A stretch of DNA of 64,000 nucleotides from positions 18,428-82,427 of the forward strand of contig CACWLP010000004.1 of NCBI GenBank assembly GCA_902761755.1, in the 5' to 3' direction. Of this stretch, positions 18,413 through 29,944 are shown piece by piece. Below the pieces are notes generated by a model. The model did no database searches, was not told where the DNA came from, and saw only the letters and a program-made list of their open reading frames with translations. The stretch is from an uncultured Eubacteriales bacterium. GTDB lineage: Bacteria > Bacillota > Clostridia > Christensenellales > Aristaeellaceae. The translations under genes were made by a program, and so were the position numbers. Each line of letters opens with the position of its first letter. The first letter of the stretch is position 1.

Positions 18413-18439
18413 GTTGACTATTGTTGAGGGATCGCTCCG

Positions 18440-20047
18440 TCACCGTTTTTCCATCTGCAGCGCCGCGTCGATAAAGCCCACGAAGAGCGGATGGGGCTTA
18501 TTGGGGCGGCTCTTGAATTCGGGATGGAACTGCACGCCCACAAAGAACGCTTCGTCGGGGATCTCAATGGTTTCCACCAGCCGTCCATCCGGAGACAGGC
18601 CGGAGAGGCACAGGCCCGCGTTCTGCATCACGTCCCGGAAAGCGTTGGCGAATTCATAGCGGTGGCGGTGCCGTTCGCTGATTTCCGTTTTTCCGTAACA
18701 ACGGGCGATTACCGTGTTTTCTTTCAGGACGCAGGGATATTTCCCCAGGCGAAGGGTGCCGCCCTTGTCGATCTCGTCGTTCTGGCCGGGCATGAAGTCG
18801 ATCACTTTGTAGGGCGCGGCCTCGTCGAATTCATGGGAATTGGCGTTTTCCAGCCCCGCGGCGTGCCGGGCGTATTCGATGACGGCGATCTGCATGCCCA
18901 GGCAAATGCCGAAATACGGAATATGATGCTCCCGGGCATACTGCGCCGTCAGGATCATGCCCTCGATCCCCCTCCCGCCGAAGCCGCCGGGAACGATCAG
19001 CCCCTGGATACCTTTCAGAACGCTTTGGATATTTTCCTCGTTCAGCCCTTCCGAATCGATCCATTCGATCTCCACCCGGGCGTCCAGTGCATACCCCGCA
19101 TGGCGCAGGGCTTCCGCCACGGAAAGATAGGCGTCGTGGAGCTGAACATATTTCCCCACCAGGCCGATCCGGACGGTTTTGTTCTGATGCCGGATGCGGG
19201 CCACCAGCTCCCGCCATTCGGAAAGATCGGGATCGGGGGCGCTGATGCCCAGCTCCCGGCACACGATGCCGGACAGATGGGCTTCCTCCAGCATCAGCGG
19301 GGCTTCGTAAAGGATCGGCAGCGTCAGGTTTTCGATCACGCAGTCCGGCTTCACGTTGCAGAAATGCGCAATCTTGCTGAAAACGGATTCGTCCGTGATT
19401 TTTTCGTCCACCCGCAGCACGATGATGTTTGGCGTGATGCCCATGCCCTGCAATTCCTTGACAGAATGCTGGGTGGGCTTCGATTTGTGTTCGCCGCTGG
19501 CTTTGAGATACGGCACCAGCGTCACATGCACGTACAGCGCGTTCTCCCGCCCAACCTCCAATCCCACCTGGCGGATGGCCTCAATAAAGGGCTGGCTTTC
19601 GATATCGCCGATGGTGCCGCCGATCTCGGTGATCACCACGTCCGCGTCGGTCTTTTCGCCCACGCGGTAGATGAAGCGCTTGATCTCGTCCGTAATGTGG
19701 GGAATGATCTGCACGGTGGATCCCAGGTATCCGCCCTGGCGTTCCTTATGCAGCACGTTGGAAAAAACTTTGCCTGTGGTGAGATTGGAGTACTTGTTCA
19801 GGTCCTCGTCGATAAAGCGTTCATAGTGGCCCAGGTCCAGATCGGTCTCCGCGCCGTCCTCGGTGACGTAGACCTCCCCATGCTGGTAGGGGCTCATGGT
19901 GCCGGGGTCCACGTTGATATACGGGTCCAGCTTCTGCGCGGCCACCTTCAGCCCCCTGGCCTTCAGCAGCCTGCCCAGGGATGCGGCGGTAATGCCCTTG
20001 CCCAGCCCCGATACCACGCCGCCGGTCACGAAAATGTATTTGGTCAT
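18440..20047 (-). CDS. pyrG: CTP synthase
   Basis: This is a 535-residue enzyme that makes CTP from UTP, ATP and glutamine in the cytosol. The N-terminal synthetase domain shows [20 protein letters not shown] and [21 protein letters not shown]. The C-terminal class I glutamine amidotransferase domain (about 290-535) has the oxyanion PGGFGGRG and the nucleophile Cys in FGICLGMQ, with VQFHPEF carrying the His-Glu pair. Length is standard for the family. It lies 48 nt after glmS on the same strand and precedes a strong terminator, so it is the last gene of that transcript. CTP synthase is one of several glutamine-using amidotransferases clustered here. Confidence 0.98.
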   Translation of the reverse strand: MTKYIFVTGGVVSGLGKGITAASLGRLLKARGLKVAAQKLDPYINVDPGTMSPYQHGEVYVTEDGAETDLDLGHYERFIDEDLNKYSNLTTGKVFSNVLHKERQGGYLGSTVQIIPHITDEIKRFIYRVGEKTDADVVITEIGGTIGDIESQPFIEAIRQVGLEVGRENALYVHVTLVPYLKASGEHKSKPTQHSVKELQGMGITPNIIVLRVDEKITDESVFSKIAHFCNVKPDCVIENLTLPILYEAPLMLEEAHLSGIVCRELGISAPDPDLSEWRELVARIRHQNKTVRIGLVGKYVQLHDAYLSVAEALRHAGYALDARVEIEWIDSEGLNEENIQSVLKGIQGLIVPGGFGGRGIEGMILTAQYAREHHIPYFGICLGMQIAVIEYARHAAGLENANSHEFDEAAPYKVIDFMPGQNDEIDKGGTLRLGKYPCVLKENTVIARCYGKTEISERHRHRYEFANAFRDVMQNAGLCLSGLSPDGRLVETIEIPDEAFFVGVQFHPEFKSRPNKPHPLFVGFIDAALQMEKR

Positions 20048-20095
20048 CCGCCGTCCCTCTTTCTTTCCGATGTGATGCAGTAGAAATGCCCCGGC

Positions 20096-21964
<1,869 letters not shown>

Positions 21965-21999
21965 GGCCCCCTCGCCTCCCAGCATAAAAGAATAATGAA

Positions 22000-22028
22000 A
22001 TATTATGCGATATGAAAGCCGATGTCAA
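22000..22028 (-). promoter_or_regulatory. Sigma-A promoter for glmS-pyrG
   Basis: On the minus strand TTGACA (22023-22028), a 17-bp spacer and TAATAT (22000-22005) lie just after gltD and about 36 nt before the glmS ATG. glmS-pyrG can therefore be transcribed separately from gltBD. Confidence 0.8.
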
Positions 22029-22040
22029 TTCGTCCGCTGT

Positions 22041-23456
22041 TCAAAATCCGTTTTTCCCTTCCAGAAACCGGTGGGCTTCCGCCGCCGCGGCCCGTCCATC
22101 CGCCAAAGCGCGCACCACCAGGGACTGGCCGGTGCGCATGTCCCCGGCGGAAAAGAGCTTTCCGCCCAAATGATGCGAGCCGTCCACCGGCAGCAGCCGC
22201 CCCCGGGCGTCCGCTTGCAGCGAAAGGCAAGACAGCGTGGCGTCCTCGCAGCCCACGAACCCCGCGGCAATGAGCAGCAATCCGCAGGACAGCGTCTTTT
22301 CCGTGCCGGGCACGGGCGAAAGCCGGCCTTCCGGGCCTTTCGCCAGGCGAACAGTGGTCAGGGAAACGATTTCGTTCTTTTCATTGACCTGAATACTCTG
22401 CACTGTCGTTTCGTAGATCCGGGGATCGCCGCCCTGCACGGCGATGGCTTCGATCTGCCCGTAATCGGTGCGCAGAGTGCGGGGCCATTCCGGCCAGGGA
22501 TTGCCGGGCGCGCGGCTTTCCGGCGCGGCGGGCATCATTTCCAGCTGGGTGACGGATGCGCAGCGCTGGCGCAGAGCCGTGCCCACGCAGTCGTTGCCCG
22601 TATCGCCGCCGCCAACGACTACCACGTGCTTTCCCTTTGCGGAAACGGCGGGATCCGTGCCGGACAGGACGGCTTTCGTGGCTTCCGTCAGATAATCAAC
22701 GGCGAAAAGTACGCCTTTCGCGTCCAGGTGCGCCACGTTCAGGCTGCGGGGCTTTTTCGCTCCGCCGCACAGGATCACGGCGTCGTAATCTTCCGTCAGA
22801 TCAGGCCGAGCCTCGGTATTCAGCAGGAAGGAAACGCCCTCCGCCTCCATCAGCCGGATGCGCCGCATCACGATCTCCTTGGGCAGCTTCATATTGGGGA
22901 TGCCGTACATGAGCAGCCCGCCGGGGCGGTCCGCCTTCTCAATGACCGTGACCGTATGGCCCATTTGGTTCATCAGGTCTGCGGCGGCCAGTCCGGCAGG
23001 GCCGCTGCCCACCACCGCCACCCTTTTTCCCGTGCGGGAGGCGGGGATGCGCGGCTTGATCCAGCCTTTGGAAAAGCCCTTTTCGATGAGGTACAGTTCG
23101 TTGTCCCGGTTGGTCACGCCGTCGTCCGCCAGATTGCAGGCCTTTTCGCACAGCGCCGGGCATACCCGCCCGGTGAACTCCGGGAACGGGGCGGTTTGCA
23201 AAAGCCTGTCCAGCGCCGCCTGCTCCTGCCCCCGGCAAAGCAGATCGTTCCATTCCGGGATCAGGTTGTGCAAGGGACACCCGAAATCCGACTGGCAGAA
23301 GGGCACGCCGCAGTTCATGCACCGCGACGCCTGACAGAAACGGACCTCTGCGGGCTGGGCGGCGTGGAGATCGCCAAAATCCCCCAGCCGCGCTTCCGCA
23401 TCCCGGTACGGGTTCTCCGCCCGGGCGTATTCCATGAATCCGGTGGCTTTGCCCAT
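22041..23456 (-). CDS. gltD: Glutamate synthase, small (beta) subunit
   Basis: This 471-residue NADPH-oxidising subunit feeds electrons to GltB. The N-terminal [4Fe-4S] region shows CMNCGVPFCQSDFGCPLHN and CPALCEKACN. FAD binding is at VAVVGSGPAGLAAADLM (residues about 150) and NAD(P)H binding at VVVVGGGDTGNDCVG (about 290). The C-terminal LIAAGFVG and FSAGDMRTGQSLVV are typical of the family. It begins 4 nt after the gltB stop, so the two subunits are co-translated in the same operon. Length is normal. Confidence 0.97.
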   Translation of the reverse strand: MGKATGFMEYARAENPYRDAEARLGDFGDLHAAQPAEVRFCQASRCMNCGVPFCQSDFGCPLHNLIPEWNDLLCRGQEQAALDRLLQTAPFPEFTGRVCPALCEKACNLADDGVTNRDNELYLIEKGFSKGWIKPRIPASRTGKRVAVVGSGPAGLAAADLMNQMGHTVTVIEKADRPGGLLMYGIPNMKLPKEIVMRRIRLMEAEGVSFLLNTEARPDLTEDYDAVILCGGAKKPRSLNVAHLDAKGVLFAVDYLTEATKAVLSGTDPAVSAKGKHVVVVGGGDTGNDCVGTALRQRCASVTQLEMMPAAPESRAPGNPWPEWPRTLRTDYGQIEAIAVQGGDPRIYETTVQSIQVNEKNEIVSLTTVRLAKGPEGRLSPVPGTEKTLSCGLLLIAAGFVGCEDATLSCLSLQADARGRLLPVDGSHHLGGKLFSAGDMRTGQSLVVRALADGRAAAAEAHRFLEGKNGF

Positions 23457-23460
23457 ACCG

Positions 23461-26400
23461 TCACGCTCCTTTCAGATAAGCCAGGTATTCGTCGGATATC
23501 ACCGTTTTGAACCGGGGCAGGTATTCGTCGAAGGCCCGCAGGATCTCCCCCGCTTTTTTCGAGCCTGTGGCCCGCTCGTGCATCTGCAACAGACGCTGCA
23601 GCTCGCCCGCCTGTTCCGGGGGAACGGGATACATTTTCACATGCCCGGGATTCAATCGGTCTTTCAGCGTCCCGTCCCCGTCCAGCACCCAGGCGACGCC
23701 GCCGCTCATGCCCGCGGCGAAGTTGTCCCCCACCTCGCCCAGCACCGCCACCCGGCCGCCGGTCATATACTCGCAGCCATGATCGCCCAGGCCTTCCACC
23801 ACCGCCCAGGCGCCGGAATTGCGCACGGCGAAGCGTTCCCCTGCCCGTCCCGCAATAAAGGCGTACCCGCCGGTGGCGCCATAAAGGGCCACGTTGCCGA
23901 TGAGGGTATCCTCCGGCTTCCACACGCTGTCTACCGGCGGGCAGACGGCGACCGTGCCGCCGGACAGGCCCTTGCCCAGGTAATCGTTGGCCACGCCGTA
24001 CAGCGTGATCTCCTGGCCCGCGGGCAGGAACGCGCCGAAGGACTGCCCGCCGCAGCCCTGGGCCTGGATGCGCCTTTCGCCCTTCAGCATGGCGCCGAAA
24101 GCCCGGTCGGTGGTGGTGAGGTGCACATGATTCTGGAAGAGCCTCGCGTCGGTGCGCTCGCTCAAATGGAAATCGTGCTTCGCTTCCCGCTGGAAATGGG
24201 TGTTCCTGGCAAAGCCGATCAGGGGGGTCAGATCTATTTTGGCGTCCGGTTTCATTTTCAGCAGATCGCTGCGGCCCACCAGCTCGCTCACCGTCCGCGC
24301 GCCCAGCTTCGCCATGATTTCCCGCAGCTGCTCCGCAATAAAGAGCATGAACCGCTCCACGTATTCCGGCTTTCCCATGAACCGCTTGCGCAGCGCGGGG
24401 TTCTGGGTGGCGATGCCGAAGGGGCACGTGCCCAGATGGCACACCCGCATCATCCGGCAGCCCATCGTCACCAGCGGCGCGGTGGCGAACCCGAATTCCT
24501 CCGCCCCCAGCAGCAGGGCCACCATCACGTCGTGCCCGGTCATCAGCTTTCCGTCAGTTTCCAGCGTAACCTTCTGACGCAGACGATTTCTGCACAGCAC
24601 CTGATGGGCTTCCGCCAGGCCGATCTCCCAGGGCAGGCCCGCGTGATGCACGGAGCTCTGCGGGGCGGCGCCGGTGCCGCCTTCGCCGCCGGAGATCAGG
24701 ATGCCGCCCGCCCCGGCCTTCGCAACGCCGCTGGCGATGGTGCCGACCCCCGTGGAAGAAACCAGCTTTACGGTAATCTTGGCCTGCTCGTTGGCGCACT
24801 GCAGATCGTAGATCAATTCGGCCAGGTCTTCGATGGAATAGATATCGTGGTGGGGCGGCGGGGAGATCAGGGAGATGCCCGGGGTGGAGCAGCGGGTCTT
24901 CGCCACGCTGTCCGTCACTTTCGCCCCCGGCAGGTGTCCGCCCTCGCCGGGCTTGGCGCCCTGAGCCATTTTGATCTGGATTTCTTTCGCGGAAAGCAGG
25001 TATTCCCTTGTTACGCCGAAGCGGCCTGAGGCCACCTGCTTGATGGCGGAATTGAGGTTCGTTCCGAAGCGCTCGGGCAGTTCGCCGCCTTCGCCGCTGT
25101 TGCTTTTGCCGCCCAGATGATTCATGGCCTGGGCCATGCATTCGTGGGCTTCCTGGGAGATGGAGCCGTAGCTCATGGCCCCGGTGCGAAAGCGCCGGAC
25201 GATTTCGGCGGCGCTTTCCACCTCCGAAAGGGGGATTTCCCGGCAGGCGTCGTAATCGAAGGTCAGCATGGAACGGATGGTGCGGGGGCCTTCGTTTTCC
25301 ACCCGGGCGGCGTAACGGTCGAACAGGTCCTTGCTGTCCGTCCACACCGCCTGCTGCAAAAGGTGAATGGTTTCCGGGGAATACAGATGCTCCTCCGCCC
25401 CTTCGCCCGTGCGCAGCCGGTGGATGCCCACGCTGGGCAGCCCTTTCCCCAGGGGATCGGCGAAGGCCGCGGCATGATGGAAACGGCTGTCCGCCTCCAC
25501 CCGGTTCAGGTCCGTGCCGCCCAGGGTGCAGGGCGTATTGGTGAAGTACTTTTCAACGAACGGCTCGTCCAGGCCCACGATCTCAAACAGCTGGGCGCTC
25601 TGGTAGGCCTGCAGGGTGGAAACGCCCATCTTGGAGGCGATTTTCAGGACGCCCGCGGTGAGGGCTTTGTTGTAATCCCGGACGGCGTCCTCCGCGTTCT
25701 TTTGGATCTGCCCCGCTTCGCACAGGGCGCGGATGGTGCCGTGGGCCAGATAAGGGGTCACCGCCCGGGCGCCGAAGCCGATCAGCAGCGCCATCTGGTG
25801 CACGTCCCGGGGCTCGCCGCTTTCCAGGATCACGGAGACCGCCGTGCGCTTCTTGATGCGGATCAGATGCTGCTCCAGGCCGGACACCGCCAACAGCGAA
25901 GGAATGGCCAGCCGGTTTTCATCCATGCCCTGATCGGACAGGATCAGGATGTTGATCTTGTCCTTGCAGGCCTGATCGCAGGCAGCGAAAAATGCAGTCA
26001 GGGCGTCCCGCAGGGAGCCGTTCTTTTCATACAGCAAAGAAATTGTGCGGACGGAAAAGGCGGGATGATCGATCCGGCGGATGCGCTCCAGCTCCTCCTC
26101 CGTCAGGATCGGGGAGGGAAGCTCCAGTACGGTGCAGTTGTCGGGATCGTGGGAAAGCAGGTTGCCATCGTCGCCGATATAGATGGAGCAGTCGGTTTTG
26201 ATTTCTTCCCGCAGGGCGTCGATGGGCGGGTTGGTCACCTGTGCGAAGCGCTGCCTGAAATAATCGAAGAGGCTGGGATGGGTTTTGCTCAGCGCCGCCA
26301 GGGGCTCATCCGCACCCATGGAAACGATGGGCTCCGCGCCGTTTTGCGCCATGGGCAGAAGGATGTCGTGCTCATCCTCCCAGGTGTAATGGAATGCTTT

Positions 26401-27786
26401 GCACAGCTGGGTTCGCCGCGCTTCGTCCGGTTTATTTGGCTGTTCCTGCGCCTGGGGCAGATCGTTCAGGGAAATCAGCTGCCGCATCCAGTCCGGGTAC
26501 GGGCGCTGCTGTGCGTAGGCGGTTTTCAGTGCTTCGCTTTCCTTGAGCGCGCCGGTTTTCAGATCGGCTTCCAGCACGTCCCCGCCCATGAGCTTCCACC
26601 GGCGCACGATATGGGCGTTTTCCTCGAACAGCACTCCGGCCTCCGAGGAAAGGATCAGCCGCCCGTCGTCGGTCAGGGCGCAGCGAAGGGGCCGCAAGCC
26701 GTTGCGGTCCAGGGATGCGCACACCTTTTCCCCATCGGAATACAGGATGGCCGCCGGCCCGTCCCAGGGCTCCATCATGGTGGCGTAATAGCGGTACAGA
26801 TCCCGCCAGGGAGTTTCCTTTTTCGCTCCCTGCCAGGGCTCCGGCAGCAGGATCATCCCCGCCAGGGACAGGGGAAAACCGTTCATGGCCAGGAATTCCA
26901 GGGTGTTATCCAGCATCTGGCTGTCGCTGCCGCCTTCCGTCACCACCGGCAGCACCCGCCGCATCTCCTCGCCCATGACGGGAGAGCGCATGGTTTCCTC
27001 CCGGGCCTTCATGCGGTCGTGATTGCCCCGGATGGTATTGATTTCCCCGTTGTGCAGAAGCATCCGCTGGGGATGCGCTTTGCTCCAGGAGGGGAAGGTG
27101 TTGGTGGAAAAGCGGGAATGCACCATGGCCATCCGGCTTACGTAGCGCACGTCCTGCAGGTCGTCGTAAAAGGAGCGGAGCTGGCTCACCAGCATCATGC
27201 CCTTATAAACGATGGTGCGGCAGGACAGGGAGCAGATATAGGTGTCCGTATCCTGCTTTTCAAAGGCGCGGCGCAGCACGTACAGCCGCCGGTCGAAATC
27301 CAATCCGGGGGCGGCGCCGTCCGGCCGTTTCAGGAAGCACTGGCGGATGCGGGGCATTGTGCGCCTGGCGCCCGCGCCCAGCTGCGCCGGATGGCAGGGC
27401 ACATTGCGCCAGCCCAGCACCTTGATCCCTTCCGACGCCGCTAACTGCTCAAAAATGCGGCGGGCGCTGTCCGCGCCCACCTCGTCCTCCGGCAAAAAGA
27501 ACATCCCCACGCCGTAATCGCCCGGGTTTCCCAGGGCGATTCCTTCCTCCTGCGCCCAGGCGGAAAAAAGGCTGTGGGGAAGCTGCGTCATGATCCCGAC
27601 CCCGTCGCCGGTGGTGCCCAGCGCGTCGCTGCCCGCCCGATGGGCCAGCCTTTCCACAATGGAAAGCGCCTGATCCACCGTCCGGTGGGTGGCCTTGCCG
27701 CTCAGATCGGCAATAGCCCCCACGCCGCAGCTTTCGTGCTCCATGTCTTCGCGATAAAGGGGATACTGTGGATCCCGCATGGTCAT
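23461..27786 (-). CDS. gltB: Glutamate synthase, large (alpha) subunit
   Basis: This enzyme of 1,441 residues makes two glutamates from glutamine and 2-oxoglutarate. I start at ATG 27786, which overlaps the stop of the ANTAR gene (ATGA) behind an AAGGGGG site; the open frame further upstream is a shadow of that gene. The N-terminal amidotransferase nucleophile is Cys in MEHESCGVG, exposed after propeptide removal. The central and FMN-binding synthase domains include GEGGELPERFG, PGEGGHLPGAKV and STGVGTIASGVAKAGA, and the glutamate-synthase beta-helix (GGTVAVCPP, GATGGYAFI, DHGCEYMTGG) closes the protein. The coupling ANTAR-gltB-gltD suggests nitrogen-responsive control. Confidence 0.97.
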   Translation of the reverse strand: MTMRDPQYPLYREDMEHESCGVGAIADLSGKATHRTVDQALSIVERLAHRAGSDALGTTGDGVGIMTQLPHSLFSAWAQEEGIALGNPGDYGVGMFFLPEDEVGADSARRIFEQLAASEGIKVLGWRNVPCHPAQLGAGARRTMPRIRQCFLKRPDGAAPGLDFDRRLYVLRRAFEKQDTDTYICSLSCRTIVYKGMMLVSQLRSFYDDLQDVRYVSRMAMVHSRFSTNTFPSWSKAHPQRMLLHNGEINTIRGNHDRMKAREETMRSPVMGEEMRRVLPVVTEGGSDSQMLDNTLEFLAMNGFPLSLAGMILLPEPWQGAKKETPWRDLYRYYATMMEPWDGPAAILYSDGEKVCASLDRNGLRPLRCALTDDGRLILSSEAGVLFEENAHIVRRWKLMGGDVLEADLKTGALKESEALKTAYAQQRPYPDWMRQLISLNDLPQAQEQPNKPDEARRTQLCKAFHYTWEDEHDILLPMAQNGAEPIVSMGADEPLAALSKTHPSLFDYFRQRFAQVTNPPIDALREEIKTDCSIYIGDDGNLLSHDPDNCTVLELPSPILTEEELERIRRIDHPAFSVRTISLLYEKNGSLRDALTAFFAACDQACKDKINILILSDQGMDENRLAIPSLLAVSGLEQHLIRIKKRTAVSVILESGEPRDVHQMALLIGFGARAVTPYLAHGTIRALCEAGQIQKNAEDAVRDYNKALTAGVLKIASKMGVSTLQAYQSAQLFEIVGLDEPFVEKYFTNTPCTLGGTDLNRVEADSRFHHAAAFADPLGKGLPSVGIHRLRTGEGAEEHLYSPETIHLLQQAVWTDSKDLFDRYAARVENEGPRTIRSMLTFDYDACREIPLSEVESAAEIVRRFRTGAMSYGSISQEAHECMAQAMNHLGGKSNSGEGGELPERFGTNLNSAIKQVASGRFGVTREYLLSAKEIQIKMAQGAKPGEGGHLPGAKVTDSVAKTRCSTPGISLISPPPHHDIYSIEDLAELIYDLQCANEQAKITVKLVSSTGVGTIASGVAKAGAGGILISGGEGGTGAAPQSSVHHAGLPWEIGLAEAHQVLCRNRLRQKVTLETDGKLMTGHDVMVALLLGAEEFGFATAPLVTMGCRMMRVCHLGTCPFGIATQNPALRKRFMGKPEYVERFMLFIAEQLREIMAKLGARTVSELVGRSDLLKMKPDAKIDLTPLIGFARNTHFQREAKHDFHLSERTDARLFQNHVHLTTTDRAFGAMLKGERRIQAQGCGGQSFGAFLPAGQEITLYGVANDYLGKGLSGGTVAVCPPVDSVWKPEDTLIGNVALYGATGGYAFIAGRAGERFAVRNSGAWAVVEGLGDHGCEYMTGGRVAVLGEVGDNFAAGMSGGVAWVLDGDGTLKDRLNPGHVKMYPVPPEQAGELQRLLQMHERATGSKKAGEILRAFDEYLPRFKTVISDEYLAYLKGA

Positions 27787-28319
27787 TCGTTCGTCCCCCT
27801 TGACTCCTTGATGATTTGTGCGGCGTACTCCGCCATCTTCATGCCGTGGTTCATGGCGTACTGCTGCAGGGCACGGTGCGCTTCCGGCTCGGTGAGGCCC
27901 CGGCTCTGCATCAGCAGACGCTTGGCCTGCTCCACCGCCTGCTTTTCCGTGCCCATTCGCTTGGGCAGGCGCATCTGGTGCAGCTGGGTGAGCATTTCCA
28001 CCGCGCCGATCACCGCCTGGCTGGAAGCCGGAAGCGCCAGGCGGAAGATTTCCGGCGCTTCGCAGCTTTCCAGCAATGCGGGCTTTCCGATCAGCAGGAT
28101 CTGAATACGGTCCCCGTAGTCCCATTGCAGATCGTCCGGCTTGCAGTCCGGCAGGCTGCCCAGCATGATCACCACGCCGTCGTCGCATTCATTGACGGTC
28201 CTTCGCAGCTCGCTGCCTGCTCCACAGCATCGGAAAACGGAATAGCCGGAGGAGGAGAGCAGGCGGGAAAGCTGTTCCCGGCTTACTTCCGATGCGCCGG
28301 CGATCACGATTCTTGCCAT
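27783..28319 (-). CDS. ANTAR-domain antiterminator with degenerate receiver
   Basis: This is a 178-residue regulator. Residues 1-110 have a receiver-like fold (MARIVIAGASE), but the acidic pair near the N-terminus is absent and the phospho-acceptor position (VVIMLGSLPD) carries no Asp, so phosphorylation is unlikely. Residues about 122-172 form the ANTAR RNA-binding helices (EKQAVEQAKRLLMQSRGLTE, EAHRALQQYAMNHGMKMAEY). ANTAR proteins bind nascent RNA and prevent termination in nitrogen and amide operons (NasR, AmiR, EutV). The gene sits between glnA (40 nt gap) and gltB (4-nt overlap). Terminator-like leaders precede glnA, asnB and amt nearby, which are obvious but unproven targets. Confidence 0.9.
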   Translation of the reverse strand: MARIVIAGASEVSREQLSRLLSSSGYSVFRCCGAGSELRRTVNECDDGVVIMLGSLPDCKPDDLQWDYGDRIQILLIGKPALLESCEAPEIFRLALPASSQAVIGAVEMLTQLHQMRLPKRMGTEKQAVEQAKRLLMQSRGLTEPEAHRALQQYAMNHGMKMAEYAAQIIKESRGTNE

Positions 28320-28359
28320 GGCCGCTTCCTCCTTCCGGGTTTGTTTTTTTATCCGTGGA

Positions 28360-29691
28360 TCAGTACATCACGATGTACCGGTCGATCTCCCATTTGCTCA
28401 CGTGGGTGCGGTAGGCGTCCCATTCCTTTTCCTTGCCTTCCACATACTGGGACAGCACGTGCTCGCCCAGGGCGGCGCAGATCACCTCGTCCGCTTTCAG
28501 GCATTCCACCGCTTCCTTCAGCGTGCCGGGCAGGGATTTGATGCCCTTCTTCTCCCGGGTGGGGCCGTCCATGGCGAAGATGTTTTCGGTGATCTCATCC
28601 GGCGGCGTCAGGCCCTTTTCGATGCCGTCCAGGCCGGCTGCCAGGCAAACCGCCATGTTCAAATACGGGTTGCAGCTGGGATCGGGGCAGCGCAGCTCCA
28701 CCCGCGTGCCCATGCCCCGGGCGGCGGGAATGCGGATCAGGGCCGAGCGGTTGCTGGCGCTCCAGGCCAGATAGCAGGGGGCTTCATAGCCCGGCACCAG
28801 GCGCTTGTAGCTGTTCACCAAAGGATTCGTAATGGCCGCCATGCCGCGGACGTGGCCCAGGATGCCGGCGATGAAGGAATAGGCTTCCTTGGAAAGCCCC
28901 CGCTTGTCGGCGGGATCGGCAAACACGTTTTTCCCGTCCTTGAACAGGCTCATGTTGGTGTGCATGCCGCTGCCGTTGATGCCGAACACGGGCTTGGGCA
29001 TGAAGGTGGCGTGCAGGCCGTTTTTCTGGGCCAGGGTCTTGACCGCCAGCTTGAAGGTCATGATATTGTCGGCAGCGGTGAGGGCGTCGGTATACTTGAA
29101 GTCGATCTCATGCTGCCCGGCGGCCACCTCATGATGGCTGGCCTCGATCTCGAAGCCCATCTGCTCCAGGCTCATGCAGATCTCCCGCCGGGTGCTTTCG
29201 CCATGATCCAGGGGGCCCAGGTCGAAGTAACCCGCTTCGTCCCCGGTGGTGGTGGTGGGCCGGCCCTGCTCATCGGTCTGGAAGAGGAAGAATTCCATTT
29301 CCGGGCCTACGTTGAAGGAATAGCCCATGTCCGCCGCCTTTTTCAGCACCTTCTTCAGCACGCCCCGGGGATCGCCCGCAAAGGGGGTGCCGTCCGGGTT
29401 GTACACGTCGCAGATCAGCCGCGCCACCTTGCCGTGCTGCGGCCGCCAGGGCAGGATGGTGAAGGTGCTCAGATCGGGGCGCAGATACTGGTCGCTTTCG
29501 TTGATGCGCACAAAGCCTTCGATGCTGCTGCCGTCGATCATGATCTCGTTGTTCACGGCCTTTTCGATCTGGCTGGCAGTGATGGCCACGTTTTTCAGCT
29601 GGCCGAAAATATCGGTGAACTGCATGCGGATGAACTCCACGTCGTCTTCCCGTACCATGCGGATGATGTCTTCCTTGCTGTACTTGCTCAT
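28360..29691 (-). CDS. glnA: Glutamine synthetase, type I
   Basis: This is a 443-residue enzyme that makes glutamine from glutamate, ammonia and ATP. The length fits the shorter GSI-alpha form of Gram-positive bacteria. Hallmarks are [19 protein letters not shown] near residues 52-70, the metal and substrate strand [24 protein letters not shown], the [17 protein letters not shown] loop and [20 protein letters not shown]. The ATG follows AAAGGAGG. It heads the operon glnA-ANTAR-gltB-gltD. A consensus promoter and an intrinsic-terminator-like hairpin lie between it and the divergent asnB, so expression probably depends on antitermination. Confidence 0.98.
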   Translation of the reverse strand: MSKYSKEDIIRMVREDDVEFIRMQFTDIFGQLKNVAITASQIEKAVNNEIMIDGSSIEGFVRINESDQYLRPDLSTFTILPWRPQHGKVARLICDVYNPDGTPFAGDPRGVLKKVLKKAADMGYSFNVGPEMEFFLFQTDEQGRPTTTTGDEAGYFDLGPLDHGESTRREICMSLEQMGFEIEASHHEVAAGQHEIDFKYTDALTAADNIMTFKLAVKTLAQKNGLHATFMPKPVFGINGSGMHTNMSLFKDGKNVFADPADKRGLSKEAYSFIAGILGHVRGMAAITNPLVNSYKRLVPGYEAPCYLAWSASNRSALIRIPAARGMGTRVELRCPDPSCNPYLNMAVCLAAGLDGIEKGLTPPDEITENIFAMDGPTREKKGIKSLPGTLKEAVECLKADEVICAALGEHVLSQYVEGKEKEWDAYRTHVSKWEIDRYIVMY

Positions 29692-29711
29692 AGGTCGCAG
29701 CCTCCTTTAAT

Positions 29712-29753
29712 AATTAAAAAGCGCAAGGGAACCGGATGAATCGGCTCCCTTGC
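29712..29753 (-). promoter_or_regulatory. Leader attenuator (terminator-like hairpin) of glnA
   Basis: On the minus strand GCAAGGGAGCCG pairs with CGGTTCCCTTGC (12 bp, one G-U) around a 7-base loop and is followed by GCTTTTT. The stem starts about 3-4 nt after the predicted transcription start and ends just before the glnA ribosome site. As glnA is the first gene, this cannot be the terminator of an upstream gene. Confidence 0.75.
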
Positions 29754-29762
29754 CATGGATGC

Positions 29763-29791
29763 AGAATAGCACCCCGCGGGCCGCTTGTCAA
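29763..29791 (-). promoter_or_regulatory. Sigma-A promoter of glnA
   Basis: On the minus strand TTGACA (29786-29791) and TATTCT (29763-29768) are 17 bp apart. Predicted start is near 29757. Confidence 0.85.
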
Positions 29792-29844
29792 TCCGGTGGG
29801 CTGTTTTTTTCCTGTTTTTGCGTTTTCTGAGAAACCGCGGCGCA

Positions 29845-29873
29845 TTGACAGCGGACGGCGAACCTGCTATGAT
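29845..29873 (+). promoter_or_regulatory. Sigma-A promoter of asnB
   Basis: TTGACA (29845-29850) and TATGAT (29868-29873) are 17 bp apart, divergent from the glnA promoter 53 bp away. Predicted start is near 29880. Confidence 0.88.
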
Positions 29874-29882
29874 ACGTCCATC

Positions 29883-29921
29883 GGGACAAGGGCGTCCGCA
29901 CGGATGCCCTGTCTCTTTTTT
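29883..29921 (+). promoter_or_regulatory. Leader attenuator (terminator-like hairpin) of asnB
   Basis: GGGACA(A)GGGCGTCC pairs with GGATGCCCTGTCTC (one bulged A, two G-U pairs, 4-base loop) and is followed by TTTTTT. The stem begins about 3 nt after the predicted transcription start and ends before the GGAGGGAGG ribosome site. No plus-strand gene lies upstream that it could terminate. Confidence 0.75.
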
Positions 29922-29944
29922 ATTTGGAGGGAGGAATCGGAAAG

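Noticed and set aside
18491-20083. A 530-codon plus-strand frame opposite pyrG
   Set aside because: pyrG on the minus strand is unambiguous over its full length. The plus frame is antisense without an SD or a family match.
21965-22040. glmS ribozyme upstream of glmS
   Set aside because: Only 76 bp separate gltD and glmS and the promoter leaves a leader of about 30 nt, too short for the ribozyme core.
27787-28188. N-terminal extension of GltB by 134 codons
   Set aside because: The extension is low-complexity Arg/Gly/Ala sequence overlapping the ANTAR gene in another frame. The amidotransferase Cys region and the SD point to ATG 27786.
29692-29944. ANTAR-target tandem hairpins in the glnA/asnB leaders
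   Set aside because: The leaders begin almost directly with the terminator stems, and the loops (7, 4 and 3 bases) do not fit the hexaloop with conserved A and G. Control by ANTAR remains a hypothesis.
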